Source of the DNA: Bradyrhizobium sp. 190
GTDB taxonomy: Bacteria; Pseudomonadota; Alphaproteobacteria; Rhizobiales; Xanthobacteraceae
NCBI RefSeq assembly: GCF_023073415.1
Contig: NZ_JADPJL010000065.1
Location: 1 to 64,000, forward strand
DNA length: 64,000 nucleotides
Direction: 5' to 3'
The notes beneath the pieces were generated by a model. It did no database searches, was not told where the DNA came from, and saw nothing but the letters and a program-made list of their open reading frames with translations. Both the position numbers and the translations under genes were made by a program. Shown in pieces: positions 53,886 through 63,006 of this stretch (within the stretch, counting starts at the first letter, position 1; each line of letters starts with the position of its first letter).

Positions 53886-55967
53886 TTATCGCGTGCGCTG
53901 GCTGGAAGCCGATGCCTTCTTCCAGTCGGCGAGCCAATTTCTGAACCTTCCGCTGTCGCGCTCTCCGCCATGCCAGGCCGCGTGCACGGTGCCGTCGTCG
54001 GCGACCATGATGACGGCATCGAGCCCCTTTGAGCGCCGCAGCGTATCGATCGCCTGTTGCGGCGTCTGGGCGATAGGTCCTGCGACATTGAAGGAGGTGT
54101 TGACGGACAGCTCGACGCCGATGTGGCGGCCGAGCGCCTTCAGATAAGCATAGGTGAGGGGATCGTCTTCCGCGCGCACGATCTGGATGCGGCCGGTGCC
54201 ATCGGCGTGAATGACGGCTGGAATTTTTTCGCGCGCGTTCGGCTTCGAATGCGCTGTCAGCACCATGTAATTGTAGGCGTTGTAATCGGCGTCGGACGCG
54301 CCCGGCAGCAATTCGAAATATTCCTTTGCGGCTTCCAGCGTCGCCATCGGCGCCAGTGGGCGAATGGCCTCGCGGTATTTGACGCGCTCGTTCAGCCGTT
54401 CGCGCGCCGCGGGGTCGCAGGGGTTGGCGAGGATCGAGCGATGGCCAAGCGCGCGGGGGCCGGTTTCGGCCGCGCCTTGATAAAGCGCGATCACGCCGCT
54501 TTGCGCGACCATGAAAGCCATTAGATCGGCGATGGCGTCGCGGCCTTCAGCGGTCGAGATGTCGCCGATGCGTTGCGAGGCGACGTCATCGGCCTCGAGC
54601 GCGCCAGCAATGTCTTGCTGCGAGGGCGGCGTGCCGCAATAGAAGGCATGCGTCATCGGCGCGCCGCGCGGGGCGCCGGCGAGATGCGCGAACAGCCAGG
54701 CGGCGCCGATGGTGACGCCGGGATCGCCGGGAACCGGTGGCACCCACAGATGCAGGCGCGCGTTGCGCTGTTGCGCTTTGGCGAACCAGGCCTCGTCGAA
54801 ATGCTCGAGCAATCGCATATTGCCGACCGCATTCAGCGCGATGCCGCCGGTTAGCACCAGCCGGTTGGCGCCCGTGGTGCGCAGCAGGTGATCGACGACA
54901 TGGACCATGGCGTCCTCGAACACCAGTTGGGTCGCGGCGGCCTTGTCGAGGCGATCCCTGGTGTCGGGACGGTGATGGATGTCCTCGACACGCAGCACCG
55001 CATCCGGATTCCAGAGCTGGTCCGGCTTGAGCGGCTCGCCGAGTATCTCGGTGAGCGGCTCCTTGTAGGGGCGATCGAAGGGATCGCAATACCAGTTGGC
55101 CATCGCGCGGTCTAGCCGGACTTCGCCATTGCTGCCGAAATGCAGAACGTCTCGCAACCGCGCATAATAGGGATTGCTGGCGCGGTCCATGTCGCCCCAC
55201 GCGGCGGCGCCCATGTAGCGGCCCTCGCTGGACAGCCAGGTCCAGCCGCCCTGTGTCGAGGAGATCACGCTGTAGAACGCGCCGAGTGAATCGAACATGC
55301 TGTCGTTGCAGTAGAGCCGGCGCATCCCGCCATGCTCGACAACGTAAAGCGAGATCGAGCCCTGATCGCCGGTGCCGTCGAGCACCGCAATCGCCGTCGG
55401 CTCGCCGTCGTCGGCAAACGGCGAGGCGGCGTAGGAAAACCAGGCATGGTTGTCGTGATGCGGCAGGCAGATCAGCCGCACGCGGTCGGCAAGCCCGAGC
55501 TGGCGGGCGAGGATCTTTGGCGTCCGCGTCATCTGGTCGAGGCGTCGGCCGTCGAAGCCGGCGGCCTCCGTGGTGCGCACGAGCTTAAAGCTCTGCGGCA
55601 TTTCCTCGATCACCGAGCGCGCCAGCGTGCCGGCGAGCGTCGGATAGTCCCAGCTCGTGAGCCAGGCATCGATATCGCTGATATCGCGGCCCATCTCCCG
55701 CAGCGTTGCCACAGCAGCGTCGACCGACAGTTTTGGATACTCGGTCGTGTGCTTGTTGCCCGAAAAACGCTCTTCCTCGTTGTTGACGATCAGCCGCGGC
55801 CCATCCGCCTGCGTCACCTCGACCAGTGCCAGACCTGAATTATGCGTACCGGGTGCGCCGAGGCCCGCGAGATAAACCGTATCGCCGCGCGCGAGCTTTT
55901 CGCGGACGAGTGCGATCCGCGCCTCGGCAAATTCGGAACCCAGTTGATGAAAGCCGGCGGCGCCCAT
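53886..55967 (-). CDS. NodU/CmcH-family O-carbamoyltransferase
   Basis: About 693 residues. The N-terminal Kae1-like domain has YLAGLGAPGTHNSGLALVEV, ICLPHHDNHAWFSYAASPFA, VLDGTGDQGSISLYVVEHGG and LTGGIALNAVGNMRLLEHFD, with His and Asp residues for metal and carbamoyl phosphate. The C-terminal domain carries ETGPRALGHRSILANPCDPA and VELSVNTSFNVAGPIAQTPQ. The family transfers a carbamoyl group from carbamoyl phosphate to a hydroxyl of an antibiotic, Nod factor or sugar. No other biosynthetic genes surround it. The frame is open to 56192, but a terminator-like hairpin at 56177-56212 and poor sequence character there argue for a start at or near ATG 55967. Confidence 0.85.
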   Translation of the reverse strand: MGAAGFHQLGSEFAEARIALVREKLARGDTVYLAGLGAPGTHNSGLALVEVTQADGPRLIVNNEEERFSGNKHTTEYPKLSVDAAVATLREMGRDISDIDAWLTSWDYPTLAGTLARSVIEEMPQSFKLVRTTEAAGFDGRRLDQMTRTPKILARQLGLADRVRLICLPHHDNHAWFSYAASPFADDGEPTAIAVLDGTGDQGSISLYVVEHGGMRRLYCNDSMFDSLGAFYSVISSTQGGWTWLSSEGRYMGAAAWGDMDRASNPYYARLRDVLHFGSNGEVRLDRAMANWYCDPFDRPYKEPLTEILGEPLKPDQLWNPDAVLRVEDIHHRPDTRDRLDKAAATQLVFEDAMVHVVDHLLRTTGANRLVLTGGIALNAVGNMRLLEHFDEAWFAKAQQRNARLHLWVPPVPGDPGVTIGAAWLFAHLAGAPRGAPMTHAFYCGTPPSQQDIAGALEADDVASQRIGDISTAEGRDAIADLMAFMVAQSGVIALYQGAAETGPRALGHRSILANPCDPAARERLNERVKYREAIRPLAPMATLEAAKEYFELLPGASDADYNAYNYMVLTAHSKPNAREKIPAVIHADGTGRIQIVRAEDDPLTYAYLKALGRHIGVELSVNTSFNVAGPIAQTPQQAIDTLRRSKGLDAVIMVADDGTVHAAWHGGERDSGRFRNWLADWKKASASSQRTR

Positions 55968-56176
55968 GGTCTTCGCTGCCAGCCAGCGCGCGAAGCGGAA
56001 TCCACCCGCCGCGAGTTTTGGATGTCGCGGTCTAATTCGTGTGTTCAGTTTCAACCCTATCCAACCTCCGGGCCTTGCAATCACGCCAAGGTGCATCAAC
56101 CACAATTGGCGTTCGGCAACAACGGCGATGCGGAGGAGGTGTTCGGCGACATCATCAGCGGCGAGGTCGGGCACGA

Positions 56177-56212
56177 GAGGATAAGGCACCACAGCGTGGT
56201 GCCCTTATCCTC
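56177..56212 (-). terminator. Strong hairpin downstream of the SRPBCC gene
   Basis: GAGGATAAGG-CACCAC, a 3-base loop, GTGGTG-CCCTTATCCTC form a 16-bp stem with one bulged base. It lies just beyond the SRPBCC stop (56221) and before the carbamoyltransferase, so it probably separates the two leftward transcripts. Confidence 0.6.
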
Positions 56213-56220
56213 GACCCTCA

Positions 56221-56670
56221 CTATCCTGGAATATCCGGCTCCACGAGCAACGCGAGCTGGGCGAGCGACTGTTGCCAGCCGAGATAGCAGGCTTCGACCG
56301 GAATCACCGTCGGCAAGTTCGTCTGTTCGATGTTGATCTCGGTTCCAACTGAAACCGCCTTCAGGCTCACAGTGACCTCAATGACGCCGGGCAAATTGGG
56401 ATCGTCGAAACGATCGGTGTAGCGGATACGCTCGTTCGGAACGATTTCCAGATATTCTCCGCCGAACGAATGGCCTGAATTCGTGGTGAAATTCGTGAAG
56501 GACATCCTGAATGTGCCGCCAACCTTCGCCTCGAAATGGTGAACCTTGCAGGTGAATCCGTAGGGCGGCAGCCACTTGGCCATGGCTTCCGCATCAAGGA
56601 AGGCGCGAAAAACCTTCTCCGGCTTGGTGGCGAGGACACGGTGCAAACGAACGGTATTGCCTTGGGACAT
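56221..56670 (-). CDS. SRPBCC (AHSA1-like) domain protein
   Basis: A 149-residue START-like protein: LHRVLATKPEKVFRAFLDAE with the typical Trp/Leu positions (AMAKWLPPYGFTCKVHHFEA), GGTFRMSFTNFTTNSGHSFG, and the C-terminal helix CYLGWQQSLAQLALLVEPDI. These AHSA1/SRPBCC proteins bind hydrophobic ligands; in bacteria they often have no assigned activity. Cytoplasmic. The downstream hairpin separates it from the carbamoyltransferase on the same strand; the gap of 213 bases upstream to the M23 gene has no other gene. Confidence 0.87.
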   Translation of the reverse strand: MSQGNTVRLHRVLATKPEKVFRAFLDAEAMAKWLPPYGFTCKVHHFEAKVGGTFRMSFTNFTTNSGHSFGGEYLEIVPNERIRYTDRFDDPNLPGVIEVTVSLKAVSVGTEINIEQTNLPTVIPVEACYLGWQQSLAQLALLVEPDIPG

Positions 56671-56883
56671 GACGTTATTTTCTCCATTACTGAGCGGAGT
56701 ATATCGCAGGATTTGCTTGGGTTAGCTCAGTCTCTGCCACAAGGACGCCTGGCCTCCCTGCGAGCCGACATGGGGCCAAAAAAATTTCCGACGCGGGCGC
56801 GCGCCGGTTCCGCTTTGGGTGACCTGTGGAACGGCGAGGGTAGAATAGGGGAAGTATTCCGCGCGCGATCGACAAGCGCGATG

Positions 56884-58239
56884 CTAGCCCGAGCTGAGCC
56901 TGACGCCCGCGCGCAAAAACTTCTGCGGGTCGACGGCATCGCCGTCGATCCGTGTTTCGTAGTGCAGGTGCGGACCGGTGGAGCGGCCGGTGGAGCCAAC
57001 GGCGCCGATCACCTGTCCGATCCTGACGACATCGCCGACCCTGACGTGAATTTCTGAGAGATGGCCGTAGCGGGTCGACAACCCGTTGCCGTGGTCGATC
57101 TCCACCATGCGGCCATAACCGCCCATCCATCCCGACGATACGACTTTGCCGTTCGCGGTGACGCGGACGGGATCGCCGGTGGCGGCGCGGAAATCGAGGC
57201 CGGTATGCATGGCAGGGCGGCCGAGGAAGGGATCGCTACGGACGCCGAAGCCCGAGGTGAATTCGACCTCGCCGACGACTGGCTTGCGGTAAGGCACCAG
57301 TGCCAACGTCGCGTTCAGACGCTGCATCTGGGCGCGGGTGATGTTGATCCGGTAGAGCTGGCGCTCGAACGCGCCGGCATCGGCCGAAAGCTTCACCGGC
57401 ACGAACGGGCCGCCGATGGCCGAGCGCGGCGTCGCCGCTTCGAGCTGCGCCATATCGAGGCCGAGATCGGTGATCACACCGCGCATCCGGCGGAGGCGCG
57501 ATTCCATGCCGTCCTCGACCGAGCTCAAAGCCGCCATCTGCCGCCGCTCGACGGAATCGAGCGAGGTCTGCAGGCGGACCAGAACGTTGTCGACGCCCTG
57601 AACCTTGGCGAACTGATTTGGCTGCGGCTTGACGACGATGGGCGCACGCGATTCCAGCCGCGCTTCGCGATCCGGCGGCGCCACGAAGATCACGGTGTCG
57701 CTGATTGGGGAGGGTTTGAGGGTGCCGGAAGCCGGCGTCTCCACGGCTGCGCCGCGGGCCGGAGCCCGAATCGAACCGGTGGCTGATGCATCCGGGATCG
57801 CGCCAAGCGCAGTCGCACGTGATTCGAGCGCGGTCTGGCGGCGCATGATCTGGTCGAGCTTCTGGTCGAACTGCTCCTGATCGAGCAACTGGCGGCTGGT
57901 CGTGCGATCGACTTTGGAGCGCAGCTCCGCAATGCGGTCTTCATAGGCGTATTGCATTTCGGCCTGACGGGCGATCAGCCGTGTCAGGACGTCGTCGCGA
58001 AACGCGAAATAGGTAGCCGTCGCCGCCGACCACATGCCGAGCAACACGATCGTGCCGACAACGATCCAGAACACGACAGGGCCGAGCCGGACCTGCTTGC
58101 CGGCATGCACGATGGTGTAGCCGTCGCCGTCTATCGCAGCGGCCTTTGCCGCATGGGAGGCGGGACGGCGGGGCGGCGTCCGGCCATGATCGTGGGGATG
58201 GTGGTGGTCTGAATAATGATGACCGGAACGGTACGACAT
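56884..58239 (-). CDS. M23-family peptidoglycan endopeptidase, membrane-anchored
   Basis: A 451-residue protein: cytoplasmic His/Pro-rich start (HHYSDHHHPHDHGRTPPRRP), one transmembrane helix (about 52-78, VVFWIVVGTIVLLGMWSAAT), a long periplasmic coiled coil (about 80-280), and the LytM/M23 domain at the C-terminus with FTSGFGVRSDPF, HTGLDFRAATGDP and the active-site GPHLHYETRIDG (HxH). Zn ligands are in place, so it should be an active DD-endopeptidase or a close relative such as those recruited to the septum. ATG 58239 is used; GTG 58245 is an alternative. Upstream, TTAACCAT (reverse of 58307-58314) is a CtrA half-site. Confidence 0.88.
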   Translation of the reverse strand: MSYRSGHHYSDHHHPHDHGRTPPRRPASHAAKAAAIDGDGYTIVHAGKQVRLGPVVFWIVVGTIVLLGMWSAATATYFAFRDDVLTRLIARQAEMQYAYEDRIAELRSKVDRTTSRQLLDQEQFDQKLDQIMRRQTALESRATALGAIPDASATGSIRAPARGAAVETPASGTLKPSPISDTVIFVAPPDREARLESRAPIVVKPQPNQFAKVQGVDNVLVRLQTSLDSVERRQMAALSSVEDGMESRLRRMRGVITDLGLDMAQLEAATPRSAIGGPFVPVKLSADAGAFERQLYRINITRAQMQRLNATLALVPYRKPVVGEVEFTSGFGVRSDPFLGRPAMHTGLDFRAATGDPVRVTANGKVVSSGWMGGYGRMVEIDHGNGLSTRYGHLSEIHVRVGDVVRIGQVIGAVGSTGRSTGPHLHYETRIDGDAVDPQKFLRAGVRLSSG

Positions 58240-58350
58240 CGGCACTCCCGCGCCGGTCGGAGAGGAGTTCCGTACGGCTCAATTTGCGTGCCGATTTGAC
58301 CCTTTCATGGTTAATTTTTGGAAAATGGAACCTCCAAATCGCCTGCCAGG

Positions 58351-59112
58351 TCATATGGCGCGGGCCGCGGCCAGCACCTCGTCGGCATGGCCGTCGACCC
58401 GCACGTTGCGCCAGATTTTGGCGATCCGCCCATCGGCGCCGATAAGAACCGTCGTTCGAATGATTCCCATGAAGTTCCTGCCGTACATCGATTTTTCGCC
58501 CCAGGCGCCATAGGCCTCCAGCATCTCATGTTGCTCATCCGAGATCAGAGGAACCGAAAGCTGATGCTTGCTGCGGAAGGATTCCTGGGCCTTTACGGTG
58601 TCGGCCGAGATGCCGAGCACCGCGGCTTCCTCATCGGCAAACGCATCGTTGAGTCGCGTGAAGTCGATCGCTTCCCGGGTGCAGCCAGGGGTATCGGCCC
58701 TCGGATAGAAAAACAGCACCAGTTTCTTGCCCGCATAGTCGGCCAGCGAGACGCTGCCGCCGCCATCGCGCGGCAGGCTAAAGGGCGGAGCCATCGCGCC
58801 CTCGACCAGTGCGGTTCCGGCCGCCGCTTGGGGCGGTGCCGATAGATTGGATTTTATTAACTGTTTCGATGTCGGCTTATGCGACGCTTTGGCTGACGGG
58901 CCGTTGGCCGTCTTGGCGGCGGGTTTGGCTGCCTTGCTGGCTGCCTTACTGGCTACCTTGGCGGCAGGCTTTTTGGCCGGTGTGATCGCACCGCGGCTGG
59001 CGGTCTTACTGGTGGTCTTGCTGGCAGTCTTGGCCGCGGATGGTTTTCGGGCGGACGTCTTGGGGCTTTTGGGGGATGGCTTGGAGGATTTCTTGCGCGT
59101 TTTCTTGGACAT
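58351..59112 (-). CDS. bcp: Peroxiredoxin Q/Bcp with histone H1-like N-terminal tail
   Basis: A 253-residue protein. Residues 1-100 are Lys/Ala/Ser/Pro-rich with repeated AxKPAAKxASKA units (KSSKPSPKSPKTSARKPSAA, PAAKVASKAASKAAKPAAKT), like histone H1 or AlgP tails. The C-terminal 150 residues are a thioredoxin-fold peroxiredoxin: FFYPRADTPGCTREAIDFTR with the peroxidatic Cys, GISADTVKAQESFRSKHQLS, and RTTVLIGADGRIAKIWRNVR. The resolving Cys found five residues after the peroxidatic one in E. coli Bcp is absent (EAIDF). ATG 59112 follows AAGGAAGG; upstream frames are rejected. The tail would bind DNA or RNA, possibly protecting DNA from peroxide. Confidence 0.88.
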   Translation of the reverse strand: MSKKTRKKSSKPSPKSPKTSARKPSAAKTASKTTSKTASRGAITPAKKPAAKVASKAASKAAKPAAKTANGPSAKASHKPTSKQLIKSNLSAPPQAAAGTALVEGAMAPPFSLPRDGGGSVSLADYAGKKLVLFFYPRADTPGCTREAIDFTRLNDAFADEEAAVLGISADTVKAQESFRSKHQLSVPLISDEQHEMLEAYGAWGEKSMYGRNFMGIIRTTVLIGADGRIAKIWRNVRVDGHADEVLAAARAI

Positions 59113-59409
59113 ACGCCTTCCTTTCGTCGCTTTCCGCAGTTCAACCATTAGGGTATTGCGGGTCTCGCCTTTGACCGTCGGATTCGCTCCGGCTGATGGG
59201 CAAGTTTGATGACCCCGGAGTATGGTTACAAGGAATTCGACGCTACACCCGTCCGCTCGTCGATGGGTCCGCCCAATGAACCCTTGGGTCCGACCACGAG
59301 TAACAGTATTAATCGAGGATTGGCAGCGATGCCGGCACAGGAGCGCTCGATAACGATCGAAGAGCGCGCCCTTGGCGGCGATCAACCTCAGCGCCGACAC
59401 CGAGAGGCA

Positions 59410-62400
59410 ATGGCTAGGAATACTTCGCCCAAGGGGTCGAATCCGCGTGCGGAGGCCCACACCTCTCAGTGGGATGATGCGGGCGGCTGGGATCAGGAGC
59501 CCGACGAGGCGACGCGCCGTCGAGCAAAGCGGCTGCTCTCCCGCTCCAATTCCAGATTTCACCGTCTGGGCGACAAGTTTGCAGCGCTGCAGCTATGGAT
59601 GACCGGCGAACGCTGGGTCAAGCGCGTGGCGATTGTGATCGGCGTGCTGGCGGTGATTTTCACCGGCTGCTTCGGCGGGCTGTGGTGGCGGCTCGGCGCC
59701 GGGCCCATCAATCTCGACATGGCGACGCCTTGGCTCGCAGCCGCCATCGAGGAAAATATCGGTCACGGCAATACGGTTGCGGTCGGCGGCACGCAGATCG
59801 AGCGGGCCGGGCGAATTCGAATCGCGGTGCGCATCCGCGATATCGTGGTGCGCGACCGGGACCAGGTCATCGTCGCCACTGCGCCGAAGGCCGAGGTGAA
59901 ACTATCCGGCACGGCGCTTCTGATGGGACGGCTGCGCGCTGAAAGCCTGAATCTCGTCGACGCCGAACTCGCGGTGCGAATCACGCCGGACGGCCAGGTG
60001 ACGGTGTCCGCCGGCGACACCGCAAAGCCGCTGGCGACGGGCGTCGCCTCCAAGCGCGATGCCGGCATGGCGCCGACATTTCCTCGCCCGGCGCCTGCAC
60101 CCGCGCAAGGCGCTGTTGCGACGGCTCCCGACACCACGCAGAACGGATTGCTGGCCAGCTTGGACTGGCTCGACAGCCTCAGCCTCAGCGGCCTCGACGG
60201 TCAGAATCTGAACGAGATCGGCCTCAAGAACGGCAATCTCGTCGTCGACGACCAGCAGCGCGGCAACAAATGGACGTTCGACAATATCAGCCTCAGCATG
60301 CGCCGGCCGAGCGGCGGCGGAGTCGCGGTGAGCCTTGGCGAGGAGGGCGCCCGCCCATGGTCGCTCAAGGTCGTGGTCGGGCCGCAGCAGAACGGCGTGC
60401 GGTCGGTTGATCTTCGCGCCGACAAGGTGCCGGCCGCCAACATCCTGCTGGCGATGCGGGTCAAGGACCTGACCTACAGCGCGGAATTGCCGCTCTCCGG
60501 TGAGCTGAAGGGTGAACTGGGGCGCGATGGCGTGCCGACCTATTTGCGTGGCAAGGTCATCGCCGGGGCCGGGAACCTCATCGACAGCGATACGCCCGAT
60601 TATCCGATGCCGATCGATTCGGCGGAGATGAGCGTCGAATGGGATTCCGGACGGCGCGTGCTGGTCGCGCCCTTCAAGGTCGTTTCCGGCGCGAACCGGA
60701 TTACGTTGCTGGGCCATCTCGAACCGCCGAACGGCGCCACCACCGAATGGCAGGCGGGCCTTAGCGGCGGCACGATCCTGCTGGCCGGCACCGACAATGA
60801 ACCGCCGCTGATCTTCAACCGCATCGCGATCGGGATGAAGTTCGACACCGACCGGAAGCGCGTGCTGCTCACGCAGGCCGATATCAGCAATGGCGAGATC
60901 GGTATCGCCGGCACCGGCAGCATCGACTATGCGAACGAGGCGCGTCTGCAGCTTGGTTTCGCGGGCACGCCGATGTCGGCATCCGCGCTGAAGCGGATGT
61001 GGCCGATCCTGATCGTGCCCGAAGTGCGCGAATGGGTGATCGAGCGGATCGAAAAGGGTACGCTTCAGCGCATCGAAGTGGGCGTCAATTCGCCGGTGCG
61101 TAATTTGTCGCGCAAGGGGCCGCCGATTCCGGAAGATGGTCTCGCCGTCAACATCGTTGCTTCGGGAGTCATGGTGCGTCCGGTCGACGAAATGCCTTCG
61201 GTTCGCGATGCGGATCTGAAAGCGCGGGTTACCGGGCGAACCGCGACAGTGACCATCGGGCAGGGCATTGCCGATACGCCGGCCGGTCGCAAGATCAACA
61301 TTTCCGATTTCATCTTCGAGGTGCCGGACATGGCGCCGAAGCCGTCGCCCTCGCGGGTGAAGTTCAGGGTCGATGCTCCGGTGCCGGCCGCTGCGGAGAT
61401 TCTCGCTTCCGACCGCATCAGCGATCTCTCCGGCACCCTGATCGATCCGAACGCCAGCAAGGGGACGGTCGCCGCCATCATCACGCTCGGCATGCCGGTC
61501 AAGGGCTCGCTGACCAAGGCCGACACCACCTACAGCGTCACGGCTGATCTGGCCGGGTTTGCTGCCGACAAGCTCGTGATGAACCAGAAACTGGAATCCA
61601 ATACGCTGAAGCTGGTCGCCAACAACGCCGGCTACCAGGTCAAGGGCGACGTCAAGATCAACGGTCAGCCGGCCTCGCTGGATTATCGCAAGGCGAACGA
61701 AGGCGACGCTGACATCAGGCTGCAGGCAACGCTCGATGACGCCAGCCGTCAACGCCTCGGGATCGATCTCGGACCCGCCGTCAGCGGCTCCATTCCGATC
61801 AAGGTGATCGGCAAGATCGGCGAGAACGACAGCCGCGTCGGTATCGAAGCCGATCTGACCTCGCTGCGGCTCGACAACATCCTGCCGGGCTGGGTCAAGG
61901 TGCCCGGCAAGTCGGGCAAGGCGACGTTCAATGTGGTGAAGAAGGAACAATCGACGCTGTTCCAGGACATCGTGGTCGAAGGCGGCGGCGTCTCGATCAA
62001 GGGAGCGCTGGAAGTCGACCAGAACGGCGATCTGTTGAATGCGAACTTCCCGAACTACGCGCCGTCGGACGGCGACAAGACCTCGCTGAAAGCCGAACGC
62101 GGCGCCGATGGCGTCGTGAAGGTCATGATGCGCGGCGACGTGTTCGACGGTCGTGGCTTCCTCAAGTCGGCGATAACAGGCAAGGAGGCCGATCCCAAGA
62201 ACAAGTCCCGGAATATCGACCTCGACATCGACCTCAAGCTCGGCGCGGTGGCGGGATTCAACGGCGAGGCGTTGCGCAGCGTCGATAGCAAGTTCTCCCG
62301 TCGGAACGGTGTCGTGAAAAGCTTCACGCTCTCCGGCAAGGTAGGACGCGACACGCCCGTGACGGCCGATCTGCGCGGCCGCGCTCAGGGACAAGGCCGG

Positions 62401-63006
62401 GACATCATCATCCTGCAGACCAACGATGCGGGGGCCTTCTTCCGCTTCACCGACATGTACTCCAAGATCATTGGCGGCCAACTTTCTCTTGCGCTGGAGC
62501 CACCGACGGTCGAACCCAGCGCCAAGGAAGGCCTGATCAACGTCCGCGATTTCTCCATCAAGGGCGAGGCTTCGCTCGACCGTGTGGCTGCTGGCGGCTC
62601 AACCGGCACTCAGAACGGCGTATCCTTTTCGGCATTGCGGGCCGAGTTCACGCGGCAGAATGGACAGCTCGCGATCCGCGATGGTGTCGTGAAAGGACCG
62701 ATGGTCGGGGCGACCATCGAAGGCAGCATCGATACCGTCGCCAATCAGGTCCGGATGAGCGGCACCTTCGTTCCGATGTACGGTCTGAACAACATGTTCG
62801 GCCAGATTCCGGTGCTCGGCCTGTTCCTCGGCAACGGCAACAATGAAGGCCTGATCGGCGTGACTTATGAGGTCGTGGGTACGCCGGGCCAGCCCGTGCT
62901 GCGCGTCAATCCGATTTCGGCGATCTTTCCCGGCGTGACGCGAAAGATCATGGAGTTCAACACCGGCAAGCAGAACAACCCGATCGAATTGCCGCCGAAT
63001 AACTAG
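59410..63006 (+). CDS. AsmA-like DUF3971 giant envelope protein (YhdP/TamB-type)
   Basis: About 1198 residues. A cytoplasmic basic region (to about 75) and one transmembrane helix (VAIVIGVLAVIFTGCFGGLW) precede a very long periplasmic repeat of beta-strands. It includes the AsmA start IAVRIRDIVVRDRDQVIVAT, DUF3971 regions such as VREWVIERIEKGTLQRIEVG, and a C-terminal AsmA-like segment ending ISAIFPGVTRKIMEFNTGKQ. Members bridge inner and outer membranes and carry phospholipids. ATG 59410 is chosen because GAGAGG lies upstream; the frame is open to 59206 (ATG 59209 alternative). It is divergent from bcp. Its stop overlaps the convergent MFS stop at 63003-63006. Confidence 0.85.
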   Translation: MARNTSPKGSNPRAEAHTSQWDDAGGWDQEPDEATRRRAKRLLSRSNSRFHRLGDKFAALQLWMTGERWVKRVAIVIGVLAVIFTGCFGGLWWRLGAGPINLDMATPWLAAAIEENIGHGNTVAVGGTQIERAGRIRIAVRIRDIVVRDRDQVIVATAPKAEVKLSGTALLMGRLRAESLNLVDAELAVRITPDGQVTVSAGDTAKPLATGVASKRDAGMAPTFPRPAPAPAQGAVATAPDTTQNGLLASLDWLDSLSLSGLDGQNLNEIGLKNGNLVVDDQQRGNKWTFDNISLSMRRPSGGGVAVSLGEEGARPWSLKVVVGPQQNGVRSVDLRADKVPAANILLAMRVKDLTYSAELPLSGELKGELGRDGVPTYLRGKVIAGAGNLIDSDTPDYPMPIDSAEMSVEWDSGRRVLVAPFKVVSGANRITLLGHLEPPNGATTEWQAGLSGGTILLAGTDNEPPLIFNRIAIGMKFDTDRKRVLLTQADISNGEIGIAGTGSIDYANEARLQLGFAGTPMSASALKRMWPILIVPEVREWVIERIEKGTLQRIEVGVNSPVRNLSRKGPPIPEDGLAVNIVASGVMVRPVDEMPSVRDADLKARVTGRTATVTIGQGIADTPAGRKINISDFIFEVPDMAPKPSPSRVKFRVDAPVPAAAEILASDRISDLSGTLIDPNASKGTVAAIITLGMPVKGSLTKADTTYSVTADLAGFAADKLVMNQKLESNTLKLVANNAGYQVKGDVKINGQPASLDYRKANEGDADIRLQATLDDASRQRLGIDLGPAVSGSIPIKVIGKIGENDSRVGIEADLTSLRLDNILPGWVKVPGKSGKATFNVVKKEQSTLFQDIVVEGGGVSIKGALEVDQNGDLLNANFPNYAPSDGDKTSLKAERGADGVVKVMMRGDVFDGRGFLKSAITGKEADPKNKSRNIDLDIDLKLGAVAGFNGEALRSVDSKFSRRNGVVKSFTLSGKVGRDTPVTADLRGRAQGQGRDIIILQTNDAGAFFRFTDMYSKIIGGQLSLALEPPTVEPSAKEGLINVRDFSIKGEASLDRVAAGGSTGTQNGVSFSALRAEFTRQNGQLAIRDGVVKGPMVGATIEGSIDTVANQVRMSGTFVPMYGLNNMFGQIPVLGLFLGNGNNEGLIGVTYEVVGTPGQPVLRVNPISAIFPGVTRKIMEFNTGKQNNPIELPPNN

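Noticed and set aside
56123..56148. EcfG-like site before the carbamoyltransferase
   Set aside because: The -35 reads CGAAC, not GGAAC; this is a mismatch in the most conserved part.
59902..62481. 859-codon open frame on the minus strand opposite DUF3971
   Set aside because: His/Arg/Asp-rich shadow typical of high-GC antisense frames.
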